A stretch of DNA of 64,000 nucleotides from Halobaculum limi (GCF_029490015.1 NZ_CP120468.1:744001-808000); one strand, 5' to 3'; shown: positions 17,177 through 26,962, counted from the first letter of the stretch. The notes: generated by a model from the letters alone, not told the origin. Numbers and translations: made by a program.

Positions 17177-18397
17177 ATGCGAACGACCGAGGCTTTCGAC
17201 GCGTTGCGCTGTATCGACTGCGGCGCTCACCACGACCCCGCCGAGGTGACCCACGCTTGTCCTGACTGCGGCGGGATCACTGACCCCGAGTACGATCTGG
17301 ACGCTGTCGACGTCTCCCGCGAGACGTTCGAGTCGCGCCCGTTCGACTCGCTGTGGCGCTACGAGGAACTGCTCCCGTTCCCCCGCGAGGTCGCCGTCTC
17401 GATGGGCGAAGGTGCGACGCCGCTGGTCGAGTGTCCCACGCTTGCTGACCGGATGGGCGTCGGCGCGGTGTACATCAAAGACGAGGGTCGCAACCCGACG
17501 GGAACGTTCAAAGACCGCGGGCAGACGGGCGCGGTGACGGCGGCGGTCGAACACGGAGCCGAGGCTATCGCGCTCAACAGCGCCGGCAACGCCGGACAGG
17601 CCGCCGCCGCCTACGCCGCCCGCGCGGGCCTCGACTCGCACGTGTTCCTCCCCGACCGCGCCGGCTTCACGCAGAAGGCGATGACGGAGGTTCACGGCGG
17701 CGACCTTCAGATTGCGAAGGGAGAGATTACCGACGCCGGCGCGGAGTACGCCGACGCGATGGCCGACGGCAACGAGGGCGCGACCGAGGGCTGGTACTCG
17801 ACCAAGACGTTCGTGACGCCGTACCGCCACGACGTGAAGAAGACGATGGCGTTCGAGACCATCGAGCAACTCGACTGGAACGTGCCCGACGCGGTCGTGT
17901 ACCCGACGGGTGGCGGCGTCGGCCTCATCGGGATGCACAAGGCCGCCACGGAGTTCGAGGCACTCGGCCTCACCGACGGTCTGCCAGGTATGTACGCCGC
18001 GCAGGCGGAGGGGTGTGCGCCCGTCGTCCGCGCGTACGAGGAGGGGGCCGAACGACACGAGGCGTGGGAAGACATCACCACCGCCTGCAACGGTATCGCT
18101 GTCCCCGACCCGGGTGCGTCACCGTGGATCCTCGACGCCATCGAAGAGTCGGGTGGCGGCGCGGTCGCCACCAGCGACGAGGCCATCCTCGACGCCGCCA
18201 TCGAAGTCGCACGAACCGAGGGGATCGAAGTCGGCGCGACGTGTGCCTCCGCGGTGTCAGGTGCGTTCGAACTCGCGGCGCGCGGGGAACTCGGCGCCGA
18301 CGACACGGTCGTTCTCCTCAACACCGGCGCGGGGAACAAAGACGTCGACACGCTTCGCAGTCACCTTGGCGCACGCGAGGACGAGGCGGCGGAGTAG
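17177..18397 (+). CDS. thrC: Threonine synthase
   Basis: 406 residues. An N-terminal zinc-ribbon-like segment (CIDCG, then CPDCGG) precedes the PLP fold. The PLP lysine is in GTFKDRGQ (about residue 112), and the phosphate-binding loop is in PTGGGVGLIGMHKA. ThrC converts O-phosphohomoserine to threonine with release of phosphate. Length and motifs are normal. The gene stands alone between a lipoprotein gene and a convergent Nudix-fusion gene. Confidence 0.94.
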   Translation: MRTTEAFDALRCIDCGAHHDPAEVTHACPDCGGITDPEYDLDAVDVSRETFESRPFDSLWRYEELLPFPREVAVSMGEGATPLVECPTLADRMGVGAVYIKDEGRNPTGTFKDRGQTGAVTAAVEHGAEAIALNSAGNAGQAAAAYAARAGLDSHVFLPDRAGFTQKAMTEVHGGDLQIAKGEITDAGAEYADAMADGNEGATEGWYSTKTFVTPYRHDVKKTMAFETIEQLDWNVPDAVVYPTGGGVGLIGMHKAATEFEALGLTDGLPGMYAAQAEGCAPVVRAYEEGAERHEAWEDITTACNGIAVPDPGASPWILDAIEESGGGAVATSDEAILDAAIEVARTEGIEVGATCASAVSGAFELAARGELGADDTVVLLNTGAGNKDVDTLRSHLGAREDEAAE

Positions 18398-18628
18398 TCG
18401 ACGCGACATCCCAGCAGCGGTGGTCCGTGCGAACCTTCTTGTATCGAACCGGGACCAGTCGCTCCGATGTAAGCGGGCCAGTTCGTCCCCACTGTGTCAG
18501 CCCAACTGCTCGCGTCGCTCGCGGGGTCTCAGGAATCGGGCGGCTCGGGTGAATCCCTCGTCACACGGGGCTCGGTGGGGGTAACCCTCGTCACGGCCGC
18601 CCGGTCGAGTGTATCCGGTCGGCGCGTA
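18398..18628. other. Convergent intergenic region without a recognised gene
   Basis: 231 bases between two gene 3' ends. The segment CCCTCGTCAC occurs twice within about 40 bases (near 18558 and 18586), in a GC-rich context. No tRNA, promoter or convincing small gene is seen; it probably holds the terminators of both neighbours. Confidence 0.5.
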
Positions 18629-19909
18629 TCACTCCTTCCCATCGTCGTCGTCCCACGCAGCAAGCCGACGGTGGCGCTCGGCTACCTCACGGCACGCCTC
18701 GGCGTCGAGTGGGCCGTCTTCGGTGACGACCGTCACCCCGTCCGCGTGCGTGCGGTCGAACAGCGGCGCGTACGTCTCTACTCCCGCCGGCGCGTCGAAC
18801 GCCGCCTGCTCGGGGTGGAACTCCTCGGTCGGCGCGACCTTGTCGCGGGCGGTGACGACGTAGACAGGAACGTCCGCGTCTGCTGCGACCAAGGCCAGCG
18901 TTCGCGTCCCGACCTTGTTCGCGACGCTCCCGTCGGCCAGCACCGCGTCCGCGCCGACGAGCGCCGCGTCGACCCGGCCCTCGGCTAGCAGCGACGCGAC
19001 CGCGGAATCGGGAAGCAGCGTCACCTCACGTTCCGCTTCCGCCGCCAGCGACGCAGCCACGTTGCGCCCCTCGCCGCCCGGCGCTGATTCCGCGACGAAG
19101 ATGGGGCCGTCGAGTGTTGCGAGCGCCGTCGCGACCGTCTCCGACCGCGACAGGGTGAGCACCGCGGTCGGGCCGTCGTCCCCCGCGAGTTCGCGCACGG
19201 CCGCTCGTGCGGCCCGGTCGTCGGCGGTGGCCGCGTCCACGACTGCACGGATCGCTCGGTCACGGACCGCTACGGCCGTCCGGTCGGCCTCCGCGAGGAC
19301 CCGATTCACGCGCGTTGCCAGCGCGGTCATCCCAGGTCGTGCGCCCCGAAGCGTGCGAGCGACCTCTGCTAGTCGGTCCCAGTCGTCGTCGACGTCGCTC
19401 TCAGCGGCCGACCGCGACGCGGACAGCGACGCCGCCTCGTCGCGAAGCACCTCCAACGCCCGGATCGAGACGTACGACGAGCCGTGCGTCCGGTCGCTCG
19501 TGACCGTCTCGACGGTCGGCCCGACCGCGCGGTACGTCTCCCACAGCCGCGGCACCGTCTCGCGATCCAGCATCGCCGTCGGCTGGACCCACTCCGTCTC
19601 GACGAGTTCCTCGTTCGGCGTCACCGTCCGCGTCGTGCAGTCGAACAGGAACGGGTGGACAGTGAACGCACCCTCAGCGTCGTCGACAGCGATCGGGTCG
19701 CCACGTCGAACGAGCGTGAGAGACGCCGGGTCGATACCCGTCTCCTCGCGGACCTCTCGTCGCGCATCGTCGAGGGGGTCGCCGGTGTCACCCTCGACGT
19801 ACCCCGAGATGCCGCCCCAGCGACCCGCGTACGTACCGACGGCGTCACTGCGGCGCACGAGGAGGACATCCGTGCCGTTGCGGCAGAAGGCGGTGACGAC
19901 GTGTGCCAT
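18629..19909 (-). CDS. Fusion of Nudix hydrolase and eIF2B-alpha-like domain
   Basis: 426 residues. Residues 1 to about 140 are a Nudix domain (MAHVVTAFCRNGTDVLLVRR; box ending REVREETGI). Residues about 160 to 426 are an eIF2B alpha/ribose-1,5-bisphosphate isomerase-like domain, shown by RDRAIRAVVDAA, AESAPGGEGRNVAA, VDAALVGADAVLADGSVANKVGT and a terminal PLFDRTHADGV. The second domain belongs to the family of R15P isomerase (archaeal AMP salvage) and methylthioribose-1-phosphate isomerase. The Nudix part could clean up a related nucleotide. ATG 19909 is the natural family start. Confidence 0.88.
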   Translation of the reverse strand: MAHVVTAFCRNGTDVLLVRRSDAVGTYAGRWGGISGYVEGDTGDPLDDARREVREETGIDPASLTLVRRGDPIAVDDAEGAFTVHPFLFDCTTRTVTPNEELVETEWVQPTAMLDRETVPRLWETYRAVGPTVETVTSDRTHGSSYVSIRALEVLRDEAASLSASRSAAESDVDDDWDRLAEVARTLRGARPGMTALATRVNRVLAEADRTAVAVRDRAIRAVVDAATADDRAARAAVRELAGDDGPTAVLTLSRSETVATALATLDGPIFVAESAPGGEGRNVAASLAAEAEREVTLLPDSAVASLLAEGRVDAALVGADAVLADGSVANKVGTRTLALVAADADVPVYVVTARDKVAPTEEFHPEQAAFDAPAGVETYAPLFDRTHADGVTVVTEDGPLDAEACREVAERHRRLAAWDDDDGKE

Positions 19910-20035
19910 ACGCCTCGGTCGCTCGCGGGCGACTTCGGCGTGTCGGCGGTCGTATTCGCGCTCGCGACGACCCGAGACACCGGATACGAGTACCACCATC
20001 GGCGCGTTTTTGCGCGTGACGGCCGCAGGCTCGGT

Positions 20036-20791
20036 ATGGACCTATTCGCCGTCCCTGACCTCCCCGAGATTCGGGAGGGGGACGACCTCGCGGCGCTCAT
20101 CCGCGACCGGGTCGACCTCCGACCCGACGACGTAGTGTGTGTCGCCTCGACGGTCGTCTCGAAAGCCGAGGGTCGCGCGTTCGACCTCGCGGAGTTTCCG
20201 GCGAGCCCTCGTGCGCGGGAGATCGCCGCCCACCTCTCGGACATCTCTGGTGACGAGAAGGACCCGCGATTCGCGCAAGCGGTGCTGGAGGAGTCGACGG
20301 AACTGCTGATGGACGCTCCGTTCCTGTTGACCGAGACGCGATTCGGGCACATCGGCGTCAACGCCGGTATCGACCGCTCGAACGTTCCCGACGACGACCT
20401 GCTCTTGCTCCCGAAGCGGCCCTCGGAGTCCGCCGAGCGCATCCGCGCCGAACTCCCCGCGGACCGAGTCATCGTCACCGACACCTGCGGGCGCCCGTTC
20501 CGCCACGGGCAACGTGGCGTCGCTATCGGCTGGGCGGGGATGTCGCCCGCCCGCGACTGGCGCGGCGAGGCCGACCGCGACGGCCGCGAACTCGGCGTCA
20601 CCGTCGAGAACGTCGTCGACGAACTCGCCGCGGCCGCGAACCTCGTCGCCGGCGAAGGCGACGGCGGGAACCCCGTGGTCGTCGTCCGTGACTTCGAGTG
20701 GGGCGACCACGCCGAGAGCGACGCGCACTTCCGCGACGTCGAGGGCGACTTTGTCCGGCAGGCGCTCCGGGGGTGGTCGTTCGATGCGTGA
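20036..20791 (+). CDS. cofE: Coenzyme F420-0:L-glutamate ligase
   Basis: 251 residues. The start MDLFAVPDLPEIREGDDLAALI and the motifs VVCVASTVVSKAEGR, LLMDAPFLLTETRFGHIGVNAGIDRSNV and VIVTDTCGRPFRHGQRGVAIG are characteristic of CofE. The enzyme adds gamma-linked glutamates to F420-0 with GTP, giving the polyglutamate tail of F420. ATG 20036 lies about 28 bases after a GTTTTTGCG promoter-like box. Its last 8 bases overlap the F420-dependent reductase gene, so cofactor maker and user are co-translated. Confidence 0.93.
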   Translation: MDLFAVPDLPEIREGDDLAALIRDRVDLRPDDVVCVASTVVSKAEGRAFDLAEFPASPRAREIAAHLSDISGDEKDPRFAQAVLEESTELLMDAPFLLTETRFGHIGVNAGIDRSNVPDDDLLLLPKRPSESAERIRAELPADRVIVTDTCGRPFRHGQRGVAIGWAGMSPARDWRGEADRDGRELGVTVENVVDELAAAANLVAGEGDGGNPVVVVRDFEWGDHAESDAHFRDVEGDFVRQALRGWSFDA

Positions 20792-21809
20792 CGACGGCGA
20801 CCAACCGGACCCGATGATCGGCATCGAACTCGCGCCCGAGCACCCGGTCGATCGAATGGTGGAGTTGGGCACGACTGCGGCGGATGCGGGCTTCGACTCG
20901 CTGTTCGTCTCCCACCACTACAACAACCGCGACGCCTTCTCGGTGCTCTCGCAGTTGGCCGCCGCGACCGACGAGGTGCGTCTCGGTCCCGGCGTCGTCA
21001 ACCCGCTGGAGTTCCACCCGGTGACGCTCGCCTCGAAGGTGGCGACGCTCGACGAGGCCAGCGGCGGCCGCGCCGTCTTCGGCGTCGGCCCCGGCGACCC
21101 CTCGACGCTGCGCAACCTCGGCCTCGGCGACGACCGCGGCCTCCGCCCGGTGCTTGAGGCGTTCAAGACCGCACAGAAACTGTGGGCAGGCAAGCGTGTC
21201 GACGGCGGGTCGACGTTCGACGCCGCCGACGCGGGCCTCAACTACGAACCGCCGCAGGGCGCGGACATCCCGGTGTACGTCGGCGGCGAGGGGCCGCATA
21301 TGTGCCGGATGGCGGGCAAACACGCCGACGGCCTCCTGTTCAACGGTTCTCACCCCGACGACCTCGCGTGGGCACGCGAACAGGTCGAACAGGGGAAATC
21401 GGACCGCCCAGACTCGCGCGGCGCGTTCGACCTCGCGGCGTACGCTGCCGTCAGCGTCGCCGCCGACGCCGAGGCGGCGCGGGAGGCCGCCCGGCCGCCG
21501 GTGGCGTTCATCACCGCTGGCGCCGCCCCGCCCGTGCTCCAACGCCACGGCATCGACGCCGACCGCGCGGCGACCATCGGCGACCACATCTCCGCGGGCG
21601 AGTTCTCCGAGGCGTTCGAGACGGTGACGCCCGCGATGGTCGACGCCTTCTGTATGGCCGGCGACGCCGACACCGTCGCCGACCGAATGGCAGCGGTGCT
21701 GGAACACGCGGATTCGCTGGTCGTGGGGTCGCCGCTCGGCCCGGACCTGGACGCGGCGATCGAACTCGCGGCCGAGGCGGCGACGCGGGCGACGCAGGCG
21801 ACGGAGTAG
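20784..21809 (+). CDS. mer: F420-dependent reductase of the luciferase-like family (Mer-like)
   Basis: 341 residues. It is a TIM-barrel luciferase-like monooxygenase family member: MIGIELAPEHPVDRMVELG, DSLFVSHHYNNRDAFSVLSQLAA, VRLGPGVVNPLEFHPVTLASKVATLDEASGGRAVFGVGPGD and VYVGGEGPHMCRMAGKHADG match 5,10-methylene-tetrahydromethanopterin reductase of archaea. In haloarchaea, which do not make methane, the protein would act in folate/pterin C1 metabolism or as another F420 reductase. Coupling to cofE by an 8-base overlap supports F420 use. The exact substrate is inferred. Confidence 0.87.
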   Translation: MRDDGDQPDPMIGIELAPEHPVDRMVELGTTAADAGFDSLFVSHHYNNRDAFSVLSQLAAATDEVRLGPGVVNPLEFHPVTLASKVATLDEASGGRAVFGVGPGDPSTLRNLGLGDDRGLRPVLEAFKTAQKLWAGKRVDGGSTFDAADAGLNYEPPQGADIPVYVGGEGPHMCRMAGKHADGLLFNGSHPDDLAWAREQVEQGKSDRPDSRGAFDLAAYAAVSVAADAEAAREAARPPVAFITAGAAPPVLQRHGIDADRAATIGDHISAGEFSEAFETVTPAMVDAFCMAGDADTVADRMAAVLEHADSLVVGSPLGPDLDAAIELAAEAATRATQATE

Positions 21810-21864
21810 CCGTCGCTCGAATCACGAGAACGGAAGAACGCGGTTCTCGACTGTTCTCGGCGCG

Positions 21865-22110
21865 CTACTGCTGCTCCGGCGGCCCCTCGAACCGCGCCTT
21901 GCGTGCGGGGTCGCCGATGCCGAACTCGTAGCCAAGTGCGCCCAGCGCGAGGTAGCCGAGGACGGCCGACGCACCGCCGACGAACAGCGCGCCGAACAGG
22001 AACGAGACGAACGCCAGCGGGTCCCGAAGCGCGACCTCGGTGACGAAGATGACGATGAGGTCGATGGCGCTGGTGACCAACTCGGTGATGAAGTCGATGA
22101 CGGTTACCAT
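21865..22110 (-). CDS. Small membrane protein
   Basis: 81 residues with two long hydrophobic stretches (FITELVTSAIDLIVIFVTEVAL; AFVSFLFGALFVGGASAVLGYLAL) and a charged cytoplasmic tail ending PPEQQ. I do not recognise a functional family, though similar short proteins are common in haloarchaea. It ends 55 bases after the convergent reductase gene. Amino-acid composition and codon use fit a real gene. Confidence 0.7.
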   Translation of the reverse strand: MVTVIDFITELVTSAIDLIVIFVTEVALRDPLAFVSFLFGALFVGGASAVLGYLALGALGYEFGIGDPARKARFEGPPEQQ

Positions 22111-22220
22111 ACGCGTCGCTCGGCCCCGCGGGGACTTGAGCGTTGATGTGTCGGCGCGTTCGCCGGCGCTCGGGGGGTGCGCTCGTTGGAGTTAACCCCG
22201 CCGCGGCCCTCGCCGCGGAC

Positions 22221-22472
22221 GTGCCCGAAGACCGCTCGCTGGACGACGCCGACTCGGACACCGACGCTGATACGGCCGCGGACGCCACCGCTCCCGCCGA
22301 TGGCGACGATACCGTCGACGGCCCGCAGGTGTCGCCCGCCGACGTCGACCCCGTCGAGGCGACGCTCGACCACACGCCCGAAGGCGCGCCCTGCGCCGTC
22401 TGCGGCGAGACGGTGACGCGACGCTGGCGCGACGACGCGGGCTACGTCTGTCCCGGCTGTAAGGAGTGGTGA
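22221..22472 (+). CDS. DUF7573-like acidic protein with C-terminal zinc finger
   Basis: 83 residues from the GTG at 22221. The start PEDRSLDDADSDTDAD and the ending APCAVCGETVTRRWRDDAGYVCPGCKEW form a pattern common in haloarchaea: a disordered acidic N terminus and a C-x2-C...C-x2-C zinc ribbon at the extreme C terminus. Function unknown. The open frame runs further upstream, but the arginine-rich sequence there looks non-coding. Confidence 0.72.
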   Translation: MPEDRSLDDADSDTDADTAADATAPADGDDTVDGPQVSPADVDPVEATLDHTPEGAPCAVCGETVTRRWRDDAGYVCPGCKEW

Positions 22473-22497
22473 GTAACGAACGGCAGAACCGACCGGA

Positions 22498-24162
22498 TCA
22501 GCGTCCGTCGCGCTCGAATCCCGCCGCCAGCGTCTCCGCCGCCAGCGACAGCACCGTCGGCCGCCCGTGTGGGCAAGCGTACGGCTGGTCGCACTCGCCG
22601 AGTCGTTCGACGAGTCTGGTCGCCGTCTCGCGGTCGAGGTCGTCGCCCGCCTTCAGCGACGGATGGCACGCCAAATCGGCGAGCAGGTCGTCGCGAAGCG
22701 TGCCCGCGCCGCCGCGCCCGCCCGACTCGCGAAGCGCGGTCGCCACCTCTCGGAGCGCCGCGGCGTCTGCAACTCGGCCTAACGGTGCGGGAACCGCGGT
22801 GACGCGATATATGCTCCCACCAAACGAGTCGACAGCGAACCCCAGTTCCGCCAGTTCCTCGCGATACGCCTCGACAGCGGCGGCCGTCGGCGGGTCGAGC
22901 GTCACCGTCTCTGCGGGGTCGAGGTCCGCGCTGGGAACGCCTTCCTCAGCCAGCGACGCCCGCAGACGCTCGAAGCTCACGCGCTCGTGGGCCGCGTGCT
23001 GGTCGACGACGAGGAGGTCGTCGCCCGCCTCGCAGACGATGTACAGGTCGCGAAAGACGCCGAGGACGGATACCTCCGCGAAGTCCGACTCTGTGCCCTC
23101 GACTGGCGCGAGCGACGAGTCCAGATCCATCGCCACCTCGCCCGACCGCCGGAGGTCCGCCGTCGTCAGCGCTTCCCGGACGCCCGTCTCGACCGCCTCG
23201 GCGACCGCATCGCCGCCGCGGACGACGACGCGCGCCTTCGCCGGGTGGACGTTCGCGTCGACGGCCCACGGCGGGAGGTCGAGACGGACGGCCGCGACGG
23301 GTTCTCGGTCACCGGGCAGGAGACTACCGTACGCTCGCGACACCGCCTTGCGGAGGTCGTCGTTGTCGACCGGGCGACCGTTGACGGCGACGTGGACGTG
23401 GTCACGACTCGCGCGCGTCGTCGAAGGATAACAGAGGCGGCCCTCGACCGCGAGGTCTGCGGAACGACCCGCGAGGTCGACGCCGACGCGGTGACTGAAC
23501 GCCGTCGACTCGCCGCCCGTCTCGCGGCCGTACAGCGCCACCAGCACGTCCTGCGTTCCCGTTCCGGGCGTCGACAGCGTCTCGCGGCCGTCGTGGGTCA
23601 GCGAGAACGCGACCGCAGGCGCGGCCAGCGCGTACGCCGTCAGGAGTTCGGAGACGCGCCCGAACTCCCGCGCGGGCGACGCCAGCGACTCCTTGCGGGC
23701 CGGGCGGTCGCCGAACAGGTCGGTGACGGTGACGGTCGTGCCTCGGGCGCGGCCTGCGTCCGAGACGGTCTTCTCGCCGTCCCCGACAGTCACGCGGGTC
23801 CCCACGTCGCCGCCGTCGTTCGTCATCAGTTCGAGCGTGCCCGCGTCGGCGACGGCCGAGAGCGCCTCTCCGCGGAAGCCGAGCGTCGTCGCCGCCGTCA
23901 GGTCGTCGGCCGCACGTATCTTGCTGGTCGTGTGCGGGTCGACCGCGCGGACGGCGTCTGCGCGAGCCATTCCGTGGCCGTCGTCGGAGACGCGGATGCG
24001 TTCGGTGCCGTCGCCCGCAACCGCCACCTCGACGCGGTCGGCGTCGGCGTCGAGGGCGTTCTCGACCAACTCCGCGACGACGCGGGCCGGACGGGTGACG
24101 ACCTCGCCGGCGGCGATGCGTTCGACGGTCGCCTGCGAGAGTTCGCGGACCTCGCGGGTCAC
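22498..24162 (-). CDS. mutL: DNA mismatch repair protein MutL
   Basis: 554 residues. GHKL ATPase motifs are intact: ELVENALDADADRVEVAV (N box), VSDDGHGM and TTLGFRGEALSAVAD. The C-terminal dimerisation domain includes VVDQHAAHERVSFERL and ends with ACHPSLKAGDDL and CPHGRPTVL, so the CPHGRP metal-binding motif of endonuclease-type MutLs is present. MutL couples mismatch recognition by MutS to strand incision. It overlaps mutS by 4 bases in an operon transcribed leftward. Confidence 0.96.
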   Translation of the reverse strand: MTREVRELSQATVERIAAGEVVTRPARVVAELVENALDADADRVEVAVAGDGTERIRVSDDGHGMARADAVRAVDPHTTSKIRAADDLTAATTLGFRGEALSAVADAGTLELMTNDGGDVGTRVTVGDGEKTVSDAGRARGTTVTVTDLFGDRPARKESLASPAREFGRVSELLTAYALAAPAVAFSLTHDGRETLSTPGTGTQDVLVALYGRETGGESTAFSHRVGVDLAGRSADLAVEGRLCYPSTTRASRDHVHVAVNGRPVDNDDLRKAVSRAYGSLLPGDREPVAAVRLDLPPWAVDANVHPAKARVVVRGGDAVAEAVETGVREALTTADLRRSGEVAMDLDSSLAPVEGTESDFAEVSVLGVFRDLYIVCEAGDDLLVVDQHAAHERVSFERLRASLAEEGVPSADLDPAETVTLDPPTAAAVEAYREELAELGFAVDSFGGSIYRVTAVPAPLGRVADAAALREVATALRESGGRGGAGTLRDDLLADLACHPSLKAGDDLDRETATRLVERLGECDQPYACPHGRPTVLSLAAETLAAGFERDGR

Positions 24163-26879
24163 GGTCGCTCACCCGCGTCGCCGGCGGTGTCGGTCCCACT
24201 CCCTGCTTCCTCCGCACGCTGTTGGAGGTCGTGAAGCACGTTCAACGCCTCTAGGGGCGTCGTCTCCGCCAGCGACAGGTTGCGCAGATCCGCGAGGAGG
24301 GCGGTGACTGCGTCGTCGACTTCGCGAGTGTCGGCGTTCGCGACGGCGCGGTCGTCGGGGTCGGTGTGCCCGTTCGTTGCCACCTCGTCGAGCGTCCGCT
24401 GGGGCGTCGAGTCGGCGTTCCCGCCGTCGTCGCCGTCCGTCACCGCCACGGCGTCGCGGTCCGCGTCCACGAGGTCGTGTGCCCGCGCGACGACCGACTC
24501 GGGGATGCCGGCCAACTGCGCCACCTCGACGCCGTACGACGAGGAGGCAGGCCCCCCGCGGATTCGGTGGAGGAACGTCACCTCGCCGTCGCGTTCGGTC
24601 GCCGCGAAGTGGCGGTTCACCACGCGGTCGTACTCGTCGGCCAGGTCCGTGAGACCGTGATAGTGGGTCGCGAACAGCGTGGTCGCGCCCGCCTCGTCGT
24701 GGAGGAACTCGACGGCGGCGCGGGCGATGGCTCGGCCGTCCGTGGTCGCCGTCCCGCGGCCCACCTCGTCGAGGAGCACCAGCGAGTCGGGCGTGGCGTC
24801 GTGGAGGACGTCGGTGAGTTCGCGCATCTCGCGCATGAACGTCGATTCGCCGCCCGCGATGTCGTCGCTCGCGCCGACGCGGGTGAACACCCGGTCGACG
24901 ACCGGCAGGCGGGCAGAGTCGGCGGGGACGAACGACCCCGCCTGCGCGAGAACGACTGCGAGTGCGACCTGCCGCATGTACGTCGACTTCCCGCTCATAT
25001 TCGGCCCCGTGACGACCGCGACAGTGCCCCGTGGGAGGGCGGCGTCGTTGGGCACGAACTCGGCGGCCGTCTCCTCGACGACCGGGTGCCGCGATCGGGT
25101 CAGGTGGAGGCCGTCAGCGCCCATCTCCGGGCGGACGTAGTCGCGGTCGACGGCGACGGTCGCCAGCGCCGCCAGCGCGTCCACGCGGGCGATGGCGTCC
25201 GCCAGCGCTGCGATGCGGTCGGAGTCGGCGGCGACCGTCTCGCGCAGGTCGACGAACAACTCGTACTCCATCGCGTCCGCTCGCTCCTCCGCGCCGAGGA
25301 TCTCGTCCTCGCGGCGCTTCAGTTCGGGCGTGTAGAACCGCTCGGAGTTCTTTAGCGTCTGCCGGCGGGTGTAGTCGTCGGGCACCTTGTCCAACTGCCC
25401 GTTCGTCACCTCGATGTAGTAGCCGTGGACCTGATTGTAGCCGACCTCCAGATTGTCGATTCCGGTGCGCTCACGCTCGCCTGCCTCCAGATTGGCGACC
25501 CACTCGCGGCCCTCGCGCGCCGTCTCGCGCACGTCGTCGAGGTCCGCGTCGTAGCCCGCGCGGATCACCCCGCCCTCGGTTATCTCCTGGGGCGGGTCCT
25601 CGACGACGGCGGCGTCGATAGTCTCTCGGAGGTCAGCGAGGGGGTCCAGATCGTCGCGAAGACCCGCCAGCGCGTCGACTCCGTCGAGTGCCTCCCGAAT
25701 CTCAGGTACGGCCGCGAGAGTGTCGTGGAGTGAGCGGAGGTCGCGGGCGTTTGCCCGCCCGCGCGACACGCGACCGGCGAGGCGTTCGAGGTCGTAGGCG
25801 GCCGACAGCGCCGCACGCACGTCCTCGCGGACCAACGTTCGCTCGGTGAACGCCGCGACCGCGTCGTGTCGGGCCTCGATCCGCTCCTGTTCCACGAGCG
25901 GTCGCCGGAGCCACGCCCGCAGGCGTCGTCGCCCGAGCGCCGACCGCGTCTCGTCTATCGTCTCGAACAGCGTGCGCCCGGAGCCGACGTGATTCTCGAA
26001 CAGTTCCAGCCCTCGCAACGCAGTCGCGTCGAGGCGAAGCGAGCGCCGGGGGTCGTACCGGCGGACGCGCTGGACGTAGCCCAGGGGACCGTCGTCGCCC
26101 TGCGTGTACTCGGCGTACGCGAGCAGCGCCCCCGCCGCGACTCGCTCGCTCGGGTCGAAGCGGTTGGGGTCGGCGTAGGCGGCGAGGCGGTCGCGGGCGG
26201 CGTCGGGCGCGAAGCTGTCCGGATCGCGGGCGGTCGTCATACAGTCGACGCCGTCGACGACTTCGGAGGATACGTCGGGGCCGGTCAGGAGTTCCGCGGG
26301 TGCGACCCGTGCGAGTTCCTCGTCGACGGCGGCGGCGTCACCGGCGGTGACGGCGCACTCGCCGGTGGAGACGTCGACGTACGCGAGGCCGTAGGTGGAG
26401 TCGTCGCCAGTACCGTCGCTCGCGCCGTCGTCGGACTCGTCACCCTCCCCGCGAGCGACGCACGCGACGTAGGTGTTCGATCCCTCGGTCAGCAGTTCCT
26501 CCTCGACGACGGTACCGGGAGTAAGTACCTGCGTCACCGCGCGGTCGACGAGGCCGGACGCCTCCTCAGGGTCCTCCACCTGGTCGGCGACGGCGACGCG
26601 GTAGTCGGCGTCGAGGAGACGGCTGAGGTACTTCGGCGCGTTGTCGACGGGGACGCCGCAGGCGGTGTAGGTGCCGGTGGAGTCCTCACGCTCGATGCGG
26701 GTGAGTTCACAGATGCGGGCCACTTCGTCGGCGGCCTCGCAGAAGGCCTTGTAGAAGTCGCCGACGCGAAACAGGACGACGCAGTCGTCGTACGCCTCGG
26801 CCACGTCGACGTACTGGGCGAGCATCGGCGTCAACTCCTCGCGGCGCTGTCGCATCGTCGCCGGCGCTCCCGTCACCAT
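24159..26879 (-). CDS. mutS: DNA mismatch repair protein MutS (MutS1)
   Basis: 906 residues. The N-terminal mismatch-recognition motif is present as VLFRVGDFYKAFCEAA, where FYKAF replaces the usual FYE(L/M)F. The ATPase has Walker A GPNMSGKSTYMRQ, Walker B with LVLLDEVGRGTATTDG, and the ATHYHGLTDLA His loop. MutS finds mismatches and recruits MutL. An acidic, variable linker with GDDGGNADSTPQRTLDEVAT lies before the C-terminal domain. The start MVTGAPATMRQRREELTPML is used; an inner Met (MRQRREEL) is also possible. It is the first gene of the mutS-mutL operon. Confidence 0.95.
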   Translation of the reverse strand: MVTGAPATMRQRREELTPMLAQYVDVAEAYDDCVVLFRVGDFYKAFCEAADEVARICELTRIEREDSTGTYTACGVPVDNAPKYLSRLLDADYRVAVADQVEDPEEASGLVDRAVTQVLTPGTVVEEELLTEGSNTYVACVARGEGDESDDGASDGTGDDSTYGLAYVDVSTGECAVTAGDAAAVDEELARVAPAELLTGPDVSSEVVDGVDCMTTARDPDSFAPDAARDRLAAYADPNRFDPSERVAAGALLAYAEYTQGDDGPLGYVQRVRRYDPRRSLRLDATALRGLELFENHVGSGRTLFETIDETRSALGRRRLRAWLRRPLVEQERIEARHDAVAAFTERTLVREDVRAALSAAYDLERLAGRVSRGRANARDLRSLHDTLAAVPEIREALDGVDALAGLRDDLDPLADLRETIDAAVVEDPPQEITEGGVIRAGYDADLDDVRETAREGREWVANLEAGERERTGIDNLEVGYNQVHGYYIEVTNGQLDKVPDDYTRRQTLKNSERFYTPELKRREDEILGAEERADAMEYELFVDLRETVAADSDRIAALADAIARVDALAALATVAVDRDYVRPEMGADGLHLTRSRHPVVEETAAEFVPNDAALPRGTVAVVTGPNMSGKSTYMRQVALAVVLAQAGSFVPADSARLPVVDRVFTRVGASDDIAGGESTFMREMRELTDVLHDATPDSLVLLDEVGRGTATTDGRAIARAAVEFLHDEAGATTLFATHYHGLTDLADEYDRVVNRHFAATERDGEVTFLHRIRGGPASSSYGVEVAQLAGIPESVVARAHDLVDADRDAVAVTDGDDGGNADSTPQRTLDEVATNGHTDPDDRAVANADTREVDDAVTALLADLRNLSLAETTPLEALNVLHDLQQRAEEAGSGTDTAGDAGERP

Positions 26880-26962
26880 TGCTTGTTCGACGGGGGGCCG
26901 GCGAGCGGCGAAAGGGTTTCGCCCGCGTTCGGTCGGACCGAACTATGGGCGCTTCGCTCGAA

